This document shows positions 56,174 to 64,000 of a DNA stretch of 64,000 nt, piece by piece (position 1 is the first letter of the stretch; each line of letters begins with the position of its first letter). The position numbers were made by a program, and so were the translations under genes. The notes under the pieces were generated by a model. That model ran no database searches. It worked only from the letters and a program-made list of their open reading frames with translations, and was not told where the DNA came from. Source of the stretch: an uncultured Bryobacteraceae bacterium (GTDB lineage Bacteria > Acidobacteriota > Terriglobia > Bryobacterales > Bryobacteraceae). The DNA lies in assembly GCA_937920635.1 (NCBI GenBank), contig CAKZUE010000001.1, positions 41,014 to 105,013 on the forward strand, read 5' to 3'.

Positions 56174-57271
56174 ATGCGGCGGCTTGCGGCGGCGCTGATG
56201 GTGGCGTTCGGGATGGCGGGGCAACCGCCCGCCGAGCTCTACAAGCAGGCGGTGGAGCTGCATCAGCAGGGGCGGCTCGACGAGGCCGTGGCCCTGTACA
56301 GGCGGGTGCTGGAGGCGCATCCGGAATCGGTGGTGACGCGGTCCAACCTGGGAGCGGCGCTCAGCGCGCTGGGCCGCTACCAGGAGGCAGTGGACGAGTA
56401 CCGCGCGGCGCTGGCCCGCAATCCCTCCAATGCGGGAGTCCGGCTGAACCTGGCCATCGCGCTCTACAAGAGCGGCGAATTCGAGGCCGCCGCGGCCGAG
56501 CTGGCCGAAGTGAGGCAGGCGGAGCCCGAAAACAGGCAGGCGCTGCTGCTGCTGGGCGACACCTATCTGCGGCTGGGCGAGCATCTGAAGCTGATTGCGA
56601 TGCTCGAGCCGTTTGCGCGGTTCCACCCCAATGACGATGCCGTGTCGTACCTGCTTGGGATGGCGCTGCTGCGGGACGGGCAACTGGACAAGGGGCAGGC
56701 GGTGATCGACCGGCTGCTGCGGCGTGGGGATTCGGCCGAAGTCCAGTTGCTGATCGGCGCGTCGCAGCTTTCGTCGGGCGATTACGGCGCGGCCCTGAAG
56801 ACGCTGGAGAAGGCGGCCGCGGCGGCGCCGGCGCTGCCCGGGCTTCAGACGCTGGTGGGGATGGCGCGGATGGAGAACGACGACAACGCGGGGGCGAAGG
56901 CGGCTTTCCGGCTGGCGCTCGAGCAGGACCCGAACGATTTCGATGCGAACCTGCGGCTGGGCGCGATCCTGCGGATGGAGAACGAGCACGCCGCTTCCCT
57001 GCCCTACATCGAAAAGGCGCTGCGGCTGCGCCCGGCATCACTGGCGGCGCGCTATCAAAAAGCGGCTCTGCTGGCAGCGATGGGGCGCAATGAAGAGGCC
57101 CTGCCGCTGCTGGAGGCGCTGGTTGGGGAGAGCCCGTCGTTTACGGAGGCGCACCTGCAACTGGCGCAGGTCTATTTCCGGCTCGGCCGCCGCGAGGACG
57201 GGCAGCGCCACCGGGCGATCGTGCTCGAGCTTCAGGAAAAAGAGCGGCAGGCGGCGCGGCCGAAGCGGTGA
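56174..57271 (+). CDS. Exported TPR-repeat protein
   Basis: A 365-residue protein with a short signal-like N-terminus ([16 protein letters not shown]) and about nine tandem tetratricopeptide repeats. Examples are [32 protein letters not shown] and [31 protein letters not shown] in 34-residue steps (each cited piece is shown only in part). TPR arrays bind other proteins and often organise envelope complexes. It is divergent from nuoB and convergent with the small DUF2007-like gene. The partner is unknown. Confidence 0.8.
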   Translation: MRRLAAALMVAFGMAGQPPAELYKQAVELHQQGRLDEAVALYRRVLEAHPESVVTRSNLGAALSALGRYQEAVDEYRAALARNPSNAGVRLNLAIALYKSGEFEAAAAELAEVRQAEPENRQALLLLGDTYLRLGEHLKLIAMLEPFARFHPNDDAVSYLLGMALLRDGQLDKGQAVIDRLLRRGDSAEVQLLIGASQLSSGDYGAALKTLEKAAAAAPALPGLQTLVGMARMENDDNAGAKAAFRLALEQDPNDFDANLRLGAILRMENEHAASLPYIEKALRLRPASLAARYQKAALLAAMGRNEEALPLLEALVGESPSFTEAHLQLAQVYFRLGRREDGQRHRAIVLELQEKERQAARPKR

Positions 57272-57281
57272 GGGGCGCGGG

Positions 57282-57551
57282 TCAATCCAGGTTGTCCGGC
57301 TCGTAGGGCCGGTAGCCGTGGGCCGCCAGAAGCTGGCGGGCGCGGGCGTCGTTGTCGCTGGTGACGTAGAAAAAGGCCCCGTGCAGGGCGCGCCGGAAGA
57401 GGAAGCCGCCCATGTAGAGATCGGCCTCGACGAGATAATCAATGGACCGTTCCGTGAGGAGTTGTTCCACCGCTTTGGCCTCGCGCAGGCGTTTGGCGAT
57501 GTAGAGCAGGATCAACTCCTGATCGCCGAAGAAGGCTTCGTCGCGGCGCAT
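57282..57551 (-). CDS. Small signal-transducing-like protein (DUF2007-like)
   Basis: An 89-residue alpha/beta protein (start ATG 57551). It has ILLYIAKRLREAKAVEQLLTERSIDYLVEADL and GAFFYVTSDNDARARQLLAAHGY (partial), a two-repeat beta-alpha-beta pattern like DUF2007 or PII-like ferredoxin folds. The same frame extends to 57662 with FCQSCGQAP, a Cys-x2-Cys segment, so a longer version with a zinc-ribbon start is possible. It is divergent from dprA. Function unknown. Confidence 0.5.
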   Translation of the reverse strand: MRRDEAFFGDQELILLYIAKRLREAKAVEQLLTERSIDYLVEADLYMGGFLFRRALHGAFFYVTSDNDARARQLLAAHGYRPYEPDNLD

Positions 57552-57669
57552 CGCTTCCACTTCAAGCCTATCAGGCCGTTGTCCGACAGGGTGAAACCGG
57601 GGCCAGGGGGCCTGGCCGCACGACTGGCAGAATGGCTGAGAATTCATCGTCCGCGGCTGCACAATCCCA

Positions 57670-58833
57670 GTGATGCTGTTCCAAACGAAACCAGCCGAAG
57701 CGGTCAGCGACGACCGGATTCTGCACTGGCTGGCATTGTTGATGACGCCGGGACTGGGGACGAAGCGGGCGATGGACCTGCTGGAGCGCTACGGTTCGCC
57801 GGAACAGATCCTGCGGCTGGACGCGCGGGAGCTGGAGGCGGCGGGGGTGGCGCCCGCGGTGGCCAGCAGCATGGCTGCGGGCTGTTCCTATGCGCCGGCG
57901 GCGGAGGTGGCCGAGCGGACCAAGCGAATGGGCGCCGAGACCCTCTGCTGGGCGGATCCGCGGTATCCGGCGCGGCTGCGGGAGATCTATGATCCGCCGC
58001 TGGTGCTGTTTGCGCTCGGGCGGGTGGAGCTGCTCGACACGGTGATGGTGGCCATCGTGGGCAGCCGGAGGCCGACAGCTTACGGGCAGGCGGTGGCGGA
58101 ACGGCTGGGCAAGGACCTGGCGGCGGCTGGAGTCACGGTGGTCAGCGGGATGGCCAGGGGCATAGACACGGCGGCGCACCAGGGCGCGCTGGCGGCTCGG
58201 GGCGGGACCGTGGCCGTGTTTGGCTGCGGGCTGGATGTGATCTATCCGGCGGAGAACCGGGCGCTGGCGGAGCGGATTGCGCGGGAGGGGCTGCTGCTGA
58301 GCGAATTTCCCACAGGCACCCCGGGGCACGCCCAGAACTTCCCGATCCGCAACCGGGTGATCAGCGGGCTGAGCGAGGGCGTCGTGGTGGTGGAGGGCAA
58401 GCAATACAGCGGCAGCCTGATCACGGCGCGGCTGGCGCTGGATCAGAACCGGGAGGTGTTCGCCGTGCCGGGCAACATCACCAGCCCCGCCAGCTTCGGG
58501 CCGAACCTGCTGATCAAGCAGGGGGCGCAACTGGTGCAATCACACGAGGACATTCTGGACGGGCTGGGGGCGGAGGCGCGGGCGCGCCTGTCCCGGCAGG
58601 CGACCCTGCCGGTGGAGCCACGGCCGGCCGCGGCGCCGGAACCCATGGCCCACCTCGCCGCACAAGTTCTTGTTTTTCTATCCGTTGACAAGCCAGTCTC
58701 GATTGATGAGCTGATCGAATCCATCCCTCACGCCTCGCCCTCGGAGCTCATCGCCGTGCTGTTTGAACTGGAGGAAGCAGGCCGCGTCCGCCAACTGCCG
58801 GGCAGAAGTTATGTTAAGGTATGGAGCGAGTAG
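57670..58833 (+). CDS. dprA: DNA-processing protein DprA
   Basis: A 387-residue DprA/Smf, which loads RecA on incoming single strands during natural transformation. The N-terminal helix-hairpin-helix part (WLALLMTPGLGTKRAMDLLERYG, partial) leads into the Rossmann-like Smf domain: MVAIVGSRRPTAYG, VVSGMARGIDTAAHQGAL, FGCGLDVIYPAENR, SEFPTGTPG and FPIRNRVISGLSEGVVVVEG (partial). A C-terminal winged-helix region follows (PVSIDELIESI, RVRQLPGRSYVKV). GTG 57670 or ATG 57673 may be the start. Confidence 0.93.
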   Translation: MMLFQTKPAEAVSDDRILHWLALLMTPGLGTKRAMDLLERYGSPEQILRLDARELEAAGVAPAVASSMAAGCSYAPAAEVAERTKRMGAETLCWADPRYPARLREIYDPPLVLFALGRVELLDTVMVAIVGSRRPTAYGQAVAERLGKDLAAAGVTVVSGMARGIDTAAHQGALAARGGTVAVFGCGLDVIYPAENRALAERIAREGLLLSEFPTGTPGHAQNFPIRNRVISGLSEGVVVVEGKQYSGSLITARLALDQNREVFAVPGNITSPASFGPNLLIKQGAQLVQSHEDILDGLGAEARARLSRQATLPVEPRPAAAPEPMAHLAAQVLVFLSVDKPVSIDELIESIPHASPSELIAVLFELEEAGRVRQLPGRSYVKVWSE

Positions 58834-58903
58834 CCACCGCGGACGGGGCGGGCCCCTGACAGAGTCTGCCGCCCGGCCATTCCGTCCGCCCGGCTGAATC
58901 TGT

Positions 58904-61357
58904 ATGCCGAAATCTCTGGTCATCGTCGAGTCTCCGGCCAAGGCCAAAACGATCGGGAAGTACCTGGGAAAGGACTTCACGGTCAAGGCGAGCCTGGGAC
59001 ACATCAAGGATCTGCCCAAGAATCAGCTTGCCGTCGACGTGGACGACGGTTTTGAGCCTACTTATGTCGTGATCGAGGGCAAGAAGAAGCTGATTGAGGA
59101 GCTGCGGAAAGCGGCGCACTCGGCCGAGGCCGTCTATCTGGCGGCCGACCCGGACCGGGAGGGCGAAGCCATCTGCTTCCATTTGCAGGAAGAGCTCCAG
59201 CCCAAAAGGGGCAGCCAGCCCTCTATCCAGCGGGTGACATTCAACGAGATCACGGCGCCTGCCGTAAAAGCGGCATTCCAGCATCCGCGCCCGGTGGACA
59301 TGAATCTGGTGAACGCGCAGCAGGCGCGGCGGGTGCTCGACCGGCTGGTGGGATACAAGATCAGCCCGTTGCTGTGGGACAAGGTGCGCCGCGGGCTGTC
59401 GGCAGGCCGGGTGCAGACGGTGGCGCTGCGGCTGATCACGGACCGCGAGAAAGAGATCCAGACGTTTGTCCGGCGCGAATACTGGACCATCGGCGTCCAC
59501 CTGGCGGCGAAGAAGCCGCCGTTGTTGAAGACGCAACTGGCCAAGCGGGACGGGGTGAACGTGGAGATCCCGGACCAGGCCGCGGCCGATGCCATCACCC
59601 AGGCGCTGGAGCACGCACAGTTCACCGTGCAATCGGTGGTGACGCGCGAGAAGCGCCGCAACCCGGTGCCGCCGTTCATCACCTCCACCTTGCAGCAGGA
59701 AGCGGCGCGCAAGCTGCGGTTCAGCGTCAAGCGGACGATGATGCTGGCGCAGCGGCTGTATGAAGGCATCGAGCTCGGCCCGGAAGGCTCGGTCGGCTTG
59801 ATCACCTATATGCGCACGGACTCCACCCGCGTGAGCGACGAGGCGCTGCGCGAGGTGCGCGGGTTTATCGAAACGCGGTTCGACCGGCGGTACCTGCCCG
59901 AATCGCCCAACTTCTACCGCTCGAAGAAGGGCGCGCAGGACGCCCATGAGGCGATCCGGCCGACGTCGGTTTGGCGGGACCCGGACGCGGTGGCGGCGTT
60001 CCTCAGCGAAGACGAGCTGAAGCTGTACCGGCTGATCTGGCAGCGCTTCATCGCCAGCCAGATGACGCCGGCGCTGTACGACCAGACGACGATCGAAGTG
60101 GCGGCGCGGGGCGGCGACGGCGCCGATTACCTGATGCGCGCCACCGGGAGCGTGCCGAAGTTCGAAGGCTTCCAGGCGATCTACCGCGAGGGCAAGGATC
60201 AGAAGGACGAGGAGGACGAGGAGGAGCACACGCGGCTGCCCGAGGTGGAGCAGGGCGAAGTGCTCAAGCTGCGCTCGATCCATCCCGAGCAACACTTCAC
60301 CGAGCCGCCCCCGCGTTACACGGAAGCGACGCTGGTGAAGGAGCTGGAAGCCGACGGCGTGGGACGCCCGTCAACCTACGCTTCGATCCTGACCACGATC
60401 CAGGAGCGCGAGTACGTGAAGAAGGAGGGAGGCAAGTTCGTGCCGACCGAGCTCGGCATGATCGTCTCCGACCTGCTGGTGGAGAACTTCGCCGACATCT
60501 TCGACGTGAAATACACGGCGACGATGGAGGAGGAACTCGACGAGATCGAGGAGGGGCGGCGGGACTGGCGCGACCTGATGCGCGAGTTCTACCAGCGCTT
60601 CGAAAACGACCTGGCGCGCGCCGGGCAGGAGATGCGCGACATCAAGCGCATGGAGGTGCCCACCGACCAGACCTGCGACAAGTGCGGCCGGCCGATGGTG
60701 ATCAAGTGGGGCAAGCATGGATCGTTCCTGTCCTGCTCCGGCTACCCCGAGTGCACCAACACGCGGCAGATGACGCGCGGTCTGCACGAGCTCAACGGCG
60801 CGGGCGAAGGCGAAGTGGTGCAGGTGAGCGAGCAGAACGAGGCCGAGTACTGCCCCAATTGCGGCCGCGAGATGGTGCTGAAGAAGGGCCGGTTCGGCTC
60901 GTTTCTGGCCTGTTCCGGCTACCCGGACTGCAAGACGACCAAGCAGCTCGGGCAACCGCAGAGGAAACCGGACGTGCCGCTGGAAGAGAAGTGCCCGGAG
61001 TGCGGGCACCATCTGGTGATCAAGTCGGGCCGGTTCGGCGAGTTCACCGCCTGCTCGAACTATCCGAAGTGCAAGTACGTCAAGCAGCAGACCATCGGCG
61101 TGGCGTGCCCGCAGTGCGGGCAGGGCGAGCTGGTGCAGCGGCGCTCCAAGCGGGGCAAGACGTTCTACGGCTGCAACCGGTATCCGGAGTGCGATTTTGT
61201 GGCCTGGGCGCGGCCGGTCCTGGAAAAGTGCCCGGCGTGTGGCTCGCCGTATTTGGTGGAGAAGCAGTTGAAGAAAGGCCACGTGATCGCTTGTCCGCAA
61301 AAGGGTTGCAAATACCAGCGGGAGGCGGCGCCGGCGGAAGCGCCGGCGGGGGCGTAG
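58904..61357 (+). CDS. topA: DNA topoisomerase I (type IA)
   Basis: An 817-residue type IA topoisomerase that relaxes negative supercoils. The TOPRIM domain starts LVIVESPAKAKTIGKYLG with the acidic AADPDREGEAI motif. The active-site Tyr302 is in GLITYMRTDSTRVSD. The C-terminus carries five Cys4 zinc-ribbon-like repeats (CDKCG..CSGYPEC; CPNCG..CSGYPDC; CPECG..CSNYPKC; CPQCG..CNRYPEC; CPACG..CPQKGC). E. coli TopA has three intact ones, so this tail is longer. It follows dprA by 70 bases, a common gene order. Confidence 0.96.
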   Translation: MPKSLVIVESPAKAKTIGKYLGKDFTVKASLGHIKDLPKNQLAVDVDDGFEPTYVVIEGKKKLIEELRKAAHSAEAVYLAADPDREGEAICFHLQEELQPKRGSQPSIQRVTFNEITAPAVKAAFQHPRPVDMNLVNAQQARRVLDRLVGYKISPLLWDKVRRGLSAGRVQTVALRLITDREKEIQTFVRREYWTIGVHLAAKKPPLLKTQLAKRDGVNVEIPDQAAADAITQALEHAQFTVQSVVTREKRRNPVPPFITSTLQQEAARKLRFSVKRTMMLAQRLYEGIELGPEGSVGLITYMRTDSTRVSDEALREVRGFIETRFDRRYLPESPNFYRSKKGAQDAHEAIRPTSVWRDPDAVAAFLSEDELKLYRLIWQRFIASQMTPALYDQTTIEVAARGGDGADYLMRATGSVPKFEGFQAIYREGKDQKDEEDEEEHTRLPEVEQGEVLKLRSIHPEQHFTEPPPRYTEATLVKELEADGVGRPSTYASILTTIQEREYVKKEGGKFVPTELGMIVSDLLVENFADIFDVKYTATMEEELDEIEEGRRDWRDLMREFYQRFENDLARAGQEMRDIKRMEVPTDQTCDKCGRPMVIKWGKHGSFLSCSGYPECTNTRQMTRGLHELNGAGEGEVVQVSEQNEAEYCPNCGREMVLKKGRFGSFLACSGYPDCKTTKQLGQPQRKPDVPLEEKCPECGHHLVIKSGRFGEFTACSNYPKCKYVKQQTIGVACPQCGQGELVQRRSKRGKTFYGCNRYPECDFVAWARPVLEKCPACGSPYLVEKQLKKGHVIACPQKGCKYQREAAPAEAPAGA

Positions 61358-61444
61358 CGGGCTGACATCGAGGGCAGCGTGACGCAGCCGGTGGAAGCGC
61401 GCCGGTGTTGCGCTGCCGCAGAAGCGGGCCGGAGGCCGTGTGCA

Positions 61445-61487
61445 GTGCCGCGAGGGAAGCGGCCGAAGGCCGCGGGAGCCAGCGGTC
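61445..61487 (+). repeat. Hairpin repeat, copy R2
   Basis: A 43-base copy beginning GTGCCGCGA and ending AGCGGTC, with the stem GCGGCC-gaa-GGCCGC. The ends match R1, R3 and R4 while the stem differs. Confidence 0.65.
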
Positions 61488-61578
61488 CCGGCGTGGAGAA
61501 CATCACGGAAAATTCCCGCCCGGGCGGGCCTGTCCCCGGTTTCTTCCCCGGTTTCTAAGCTGGCCGCGGTCGTGTTCC

Positions 61579-61622
61579 GTGCCGCGAGCGAAGCGGGCTG
61601 CCCGCCCGCGAAGGGAGCGGCC
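61579..61622 (+). repeat. Hairpin repeat, copy R3
   Basis: A 44-base copy beginning GTGCCGCGA and ending AGCGGCC, with the stem GCGGGC-tgcc-GCCCGC. It keeps pairing with a stem unlike the other copies. Confidence 0.6.
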
Positions 61623-61717
61623 ACAAGCATCGCAGGGCGGAAGCGCTGTTCCATAGCTTCATGGAACCGCCGTGAGAAATCGGCCTCACGATGACGCCCG
61701 CGCTGCCATCTCGCGCC

Positions 61718-61723
61718 TATACT
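61718..61723 (+). promoter_or_regulatory. -10 element of the LarA-like gene, leaderless arrangement
   Basis: TATACT ends nine bases before the ATG at 61733, so the message would begin within a few bases of the start codon. No clear -35 element is seen. Confidence 0.45.
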
Positions 61724-61732
61724 TGAAGAAGA

Positions 61733-63007
61733 ATGAGCCTGTACTTCGCCGCCGGATCGCCCGAAAAAGATTTCACGCCAGGTGAACTGAAGGAGGCGGT
61801 CTACCGGACGCTCGATGCCCTGGGACCGCGTCAGCGAGTGCTGGCGTTGCCGCCCGACATCACGCGCGTGCATTCGCGCGCGGGCGAGATCACGCGGCTC
61901 GTGTACGACTATTACGGCGCGCGGTTGAAAGCCGTGCTGCCGGCGATCGGAACCCATGTGCCGATGACGCCGTCCGAGATCGGGCACATGTTTCCGGGCG
62001 TGCCGCAGGCCCTGTTTCATGTGCATGACTGGCGCAACGGTATCGTGACGCTGGGCGAGGTTCCGGCCGAATACGTGAGGGAGCAGTCGGGCGGGCTGGT
62101 GGATTTCCCGTGGCCGGCGCAGGTCGACAAGATGCTGGTCGAGGGAGGGTTCGACCTGATCCTGTCGATCGGGCAGGTGGTGCCGCATGAAGTGATCGGG
62201 ATGGCCAATTACACGAAGAATGTTTTTGTAGGCACGGGCGGGCGCGAGGGGATCAACAAGAGCCATTTCCTGGGCGCCGTGTACGGGATGGAGAAGCTGA
62301 TGGGGCGCGCCGACAACCCCGTGCGGCGGGTGATGAACTACGCGGCGGACAAGTTCGCGCGGCAGTTGCCGATTGTGTACCTGCACACGGTGGTGAGCAA
62401 GAGCGAGTCCGGCAGGCTGGCGATCCGCGGCTTCTATGCGGGCAATGATGACCGGTGTTTCCTGCAGGCGGCCGAGCTGAGCCTGAAGGTGAATTTCGTG
62501 ATGATGGAGCGGCAGATCCGGAAGGCGATTGTGTATCTGGATCCGGGCGAGTTCCGCAGCACATGGCTGGGCAACAAGGCGGTGTACCGCACGCGCATGG
62601 CGCTTGCCGATGATGCGGAGCTGATTGTGCTGGCGCCGGGAGTGAAGGAGTTCGGCGAGGATCCAGGCATCGACCAGCTCATCCGCAAGTACGGCTACGT
62701 GGGCACGCCGCGGGTGCTCGAGGCGGTGAAGAAGAACGCGGATCTGGCCAACAACCTGAGTGCGGCGGCGCATCTGATTCATGGGTCGTCGGAGGGACGG
62801 TTCCAGATCACGTACTGCCCGGGGCACCTGACGCGCGAGGAGATCGACGCGGTGAACTTCAAGTACGCCGATCTGGAAGAGATGATGAAGCGCTACAACC
62901 TGGCGAAGCTGCGCGATGGCTGGAACGTGGTGGACGGCGAGGAGGTGTTCTACATCTCGAACCCGGCGCTGGGTCTGTGGGCGTGGCGGGGACGGTTCGA
63001 GCAGTAG
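61733..63007 (+). CDS. LarA-like nickel-dependent racemase (DUF2088)
   Basis: A 424-residue LarA homologue. LarA uses the nickel-pincer nucleotide, bound through a lysine, for racemisation of lactate or related 2-hydroxy acids. Conserved sites by alignment with lactate racemase: PDITR (Asp42, Arg45), THVPMTPSEIG (His75), PHEVIGMANYTK with His152 and Lys162 (the likely cofactor-bearing lysine), then NVFVGTGG. It is somewhat more divergent than a true lactate racemase, so the substrate could be another hydroxy acid. LarE is 27 kb away in the same window. ATG 61733 lies only nine bases from a TATACT element. Confidence 0.8.
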   Translation: MSLYFAAGSPEKDFTPGELKEAVYRTLDALGPRQRVLALPPDITRVHSRAGEITRLVYDYYGARLKAVLPAIGTHVPMTPSEIGHMFPGVPQALFHVHDWRNGIVTLGEVPAEYVREQSGGLVDFPWPAQVDKMLVEGGFDLILSIGQVVPHEVIGMANYTKNVFVGTGGREGINKSHFLGAVYGMEKLMGRADNPVRRVMNYAADKFARQLPIVYLHTVVSKSESGRLAIRGFYAGNDDRCFLQAAELSLKVNFVMMERQIRKAIVYLDPGEFRSTWLGNKAVYRTRMALADDAELIVLAPGVKEFGEDPGIDQLIRKYGYVGTPRVLEAVKKNADLANNLSAAAHLIHGSSEGRFQITYCPGHLTREEIDAVNFKYADLEEMMKRYNLAKLRDGWNVVDGEEVFYISNPALGLWAWRGRFEQ

Positions 63008-63042
63008 CGGCCGGGCGGCCGGAAAGACCGAGGCCGGCGCCA

Positions 63043-63072
63043 TTGCGGGGCGCGCAGGCCGTTATGTATACT
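63043..63072 (+). promoter_or_regulatory. Promoter of tRNA-Lys
   Basis: TTGCGG (63043-63048), 18 bases, TATACT (63067-63072) precede the tRNA by 21 bases, a normal distance for a tRNA promoter. Confidence 0.6.
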
Positions 63073-63093
63073 TGAAAAAGCCAACCAATCCGT

Positions 63094-63169
<76 letters not shown>

Positions 63170-63205
63170 CGCCGAATCAATCACTTACAGGCACTCCAGA
63201 ACAAG

Positions 63206-63754
63206 TTACCAAACGGTTTTGTAGACGATTTTGGTAACTTCCGCCAGCCGCCTGTCCTCCGCGGGATCATACTGTGAGCCACCGCCCAGACCGGCGGTCC
63301 GTTCTTGCGCGGGCAGCTCGTCCGATCTATACTGATGCTGCGCCGCTGACGGTCCGTGAGCAGGCGAGGCGCGCATGGCGCAATGAGACCAGGCGCGGCC
63401 GGGCCTGGTGCGGCTGGGCATGGCAGGGCTTGGCGTGGTTCGGCCTGGCTGGGCTGGGCGTCGCATACACTCCGCACAGACAAAAGCGCCCGGCCAACCG
63501 GAGCCAGCAGGCGCTGCGTTCTGCTGCGGCGCTACGATGCGCCGAGGAACGATGCTGTGAAGCGCCGCCCCTGAAGCCTGGCGGCGATTATCACAGCCTG
63601 CCGCTGGAGTCAAGCCTGCCCTGAGCCCAGCGTTCCGCGCAGCGCCCAGGTCCGCCGCCCGCAGGGCAGCTTCTGCCCAAAGGCGCAGCCGCAGCCTGAG
63701 CGCCGCGTGGGGCTGCTCAAGCGCCACGCCCGCGGCCGGACGGCGCAGCCGCAC
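63206..63754 (-). pseudogene. Homologous tRNA-adjacent remnant, copy 2
   Basis: The minus strand carries the same two landmarks as 1240-1448: a frame encoding KLPCGRRTWALRG (63630-63680) and, at its end, a frame encoding LAEVTKIVYKTVW followed by TAA. In copy 1 these lie directly next to each other; here about 300 bases separate them, containing a run of CCAGGCC/GCCAAGCC-like repeats (63370-63470). The copy ends 37 bases after the 3' end of tRNA-Lys. The frames are broken relative to copy 1, so it is best seen as a degenerate remnant. Confidence 0.6.
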
Positions 63755-63897
63755 GCTTCGGCCCTGAGCCCAGAGCCGCCGGGCGCCGGAACAGGATCGC
63801 CTGGAATTGTTTCAACAGCCCGCGCCAGCCCGCCGCTGCCGGGATCGTTGAGCACCGGAGCGGCGCGCAGAATGGCAGATTTTTTTGCTCCCAGGTA

Positions 63898-63925
63898 TTG
63901 ACAACAGCTTTGCTGTTGTTGTATC
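63898..63925 (+). promoter_or_regulatory. Phage-type promoter with operator palindrome
   Basis: A consensus TTGACA (63898-63903), 16 bases and TGTATC (63920-63925) enclose a perfect palindrome ACAACAGCTTTGCTGTTGT (63901-63919, eight-base arms, three-base centre). The palindrome fills the spacer of the promoter, which is typical for a repressor operator. The gene at 63945 follows. Confidence 0.7.
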
Positions 63926-63944
63926 CTGAGGATGGAGGTTGACG

Positions 63945-64000
63945 ATGGCGCGAACGATCACGGTCAGGCTGGTGGTTGCGGTGGACGAGAGCGGCGACTG
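63945..64000 (+). CDS. N-terminus of a small phage-like protein (truncated by window end)
   Basis: ATG 63945 follows GGAGG by seven bases and opens MARTITVRLVVAVDESGD before the window ends. The alternation of basic strand and acidic turn recalls small hypothetical proteins of phages and mobile elements. The strong promoter with a palindromic operator upstream supports a regulated gene. Confidence 0.5.
   Translation, partial: MARTITVRLVVAVDESGD

Larger units (their letters stand above)
61358..61732. other. Intergenic region with hairpin repeats R2 and R3
   Basis: This GC-rich 375-base stretch carries no convincing gene. It contains R2 (61445-61487) and R3 (61579-61622), both on the plus strand, in the same orientation and 134 bases apart. 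A TATACT element at 61718-61723 precedes larA. Confidence 0.5.

Noticed and set aside
60371..63043. 890-codon minus-strand frame opposite topA and larA
   Set aside because: It spans two well-supported plus-strand genes and the space between them, with shadow-type composition.
63274..63624. Plus-strand 116-codon frame in the remnant near the right end
   Set aside because: It is antisense to the conserved minus-strand module and largely translates a run of GGCTGG/GGCATGG repeats.

Overview
This is a high-GC bacterial chromosome segment. Several traits together fit an acidobacterium of the Bryobacterales/Solibacter type: three large outer-membrane receptors that begin with a carboxypeptidase-regulatory-like domain, exported sulfatases, ThuA-domain proteins, several exported TIM-barrel sugar isomerase-like proteins, a PPi-type PEP carboxykinase candidate, and an N-terminal regulator domain common in that phylum. 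This placement is inferred from gene content; no 16S rRNA gene or named marker is present to prove it.

Layout. Bases 1-1450 hold the end of a regulator-like gene and remnants of a small mobile or phage-like module that stops just short of the 3' end of a tRNA-Thr gene. Bases 1.65-9.0 kb hold a small membrane protein, a sulfatase with HEAT-like repeats, and a leftward run of a double-ThuA protein, two TIM-barrel isomerases, a beta-propeller protein and a GAF protein. Bases 9.1-15.9 kb hold a tightly coupled bactofilin/methyltransferase/AI-2E-transporter operon, a probable PPi-PEP carboxykinase and an exported RraA-like protein. Bases 15.9-23.7 kb hold a fatty acid desaturase, a CpsB-like PHP phosphatase, a divergent HD-GYP/GAF/GGDEF protein, small membrane proteins and a MGDG-synthase-like glycosyltransferase. 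Bases 23.7-27.2 kb hold nikR divergent from a receptor, and carA-carB follow at 27.6-31.9 kb. LarE and an unknown protein follow leftward, then a siderophore-type receptor behind a palindromic operator.

Bases 37-43.5 kb hold repeats, a sulfide:quinone reductase-like flavoprotein, a second sulfatase and another flavoprotein. Bases 43.6-48 kb hold a regulator-like protein and the third receptor. Bases 48.3-53.9 kb hold MutT, a molybdopterin oxidoreductase, a lipoprotein-like protein and a large membrane protein. A structured leader precedes a DksA-like gene at 54.4 kb. PgeF, an isolated nuoB, a TPR protein, dprA, topA and a LarA-like nickel racemase follow. The window ends with tRNA-Lys, a second copy of the mobile-module remnant, and a phage-style promoter/operator driving a truncated gene.

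Connections. NikR, LarE and the LarA-like enzyme imply a nickel-pincer cofactor system whose other parts (LarB, LarC) lie outside the window. The sulfatases, ThuA and TIM-barrel proteins and the receptors suggest growth on complex, partly sulfated carbohydrates. Non-coding spaces carry a family of about 43-bp hairpin repeats in which the stem sequence changes but pairing is kept. The two homologous remnants beside the 3' ends of two different tRNA genes frame the window.
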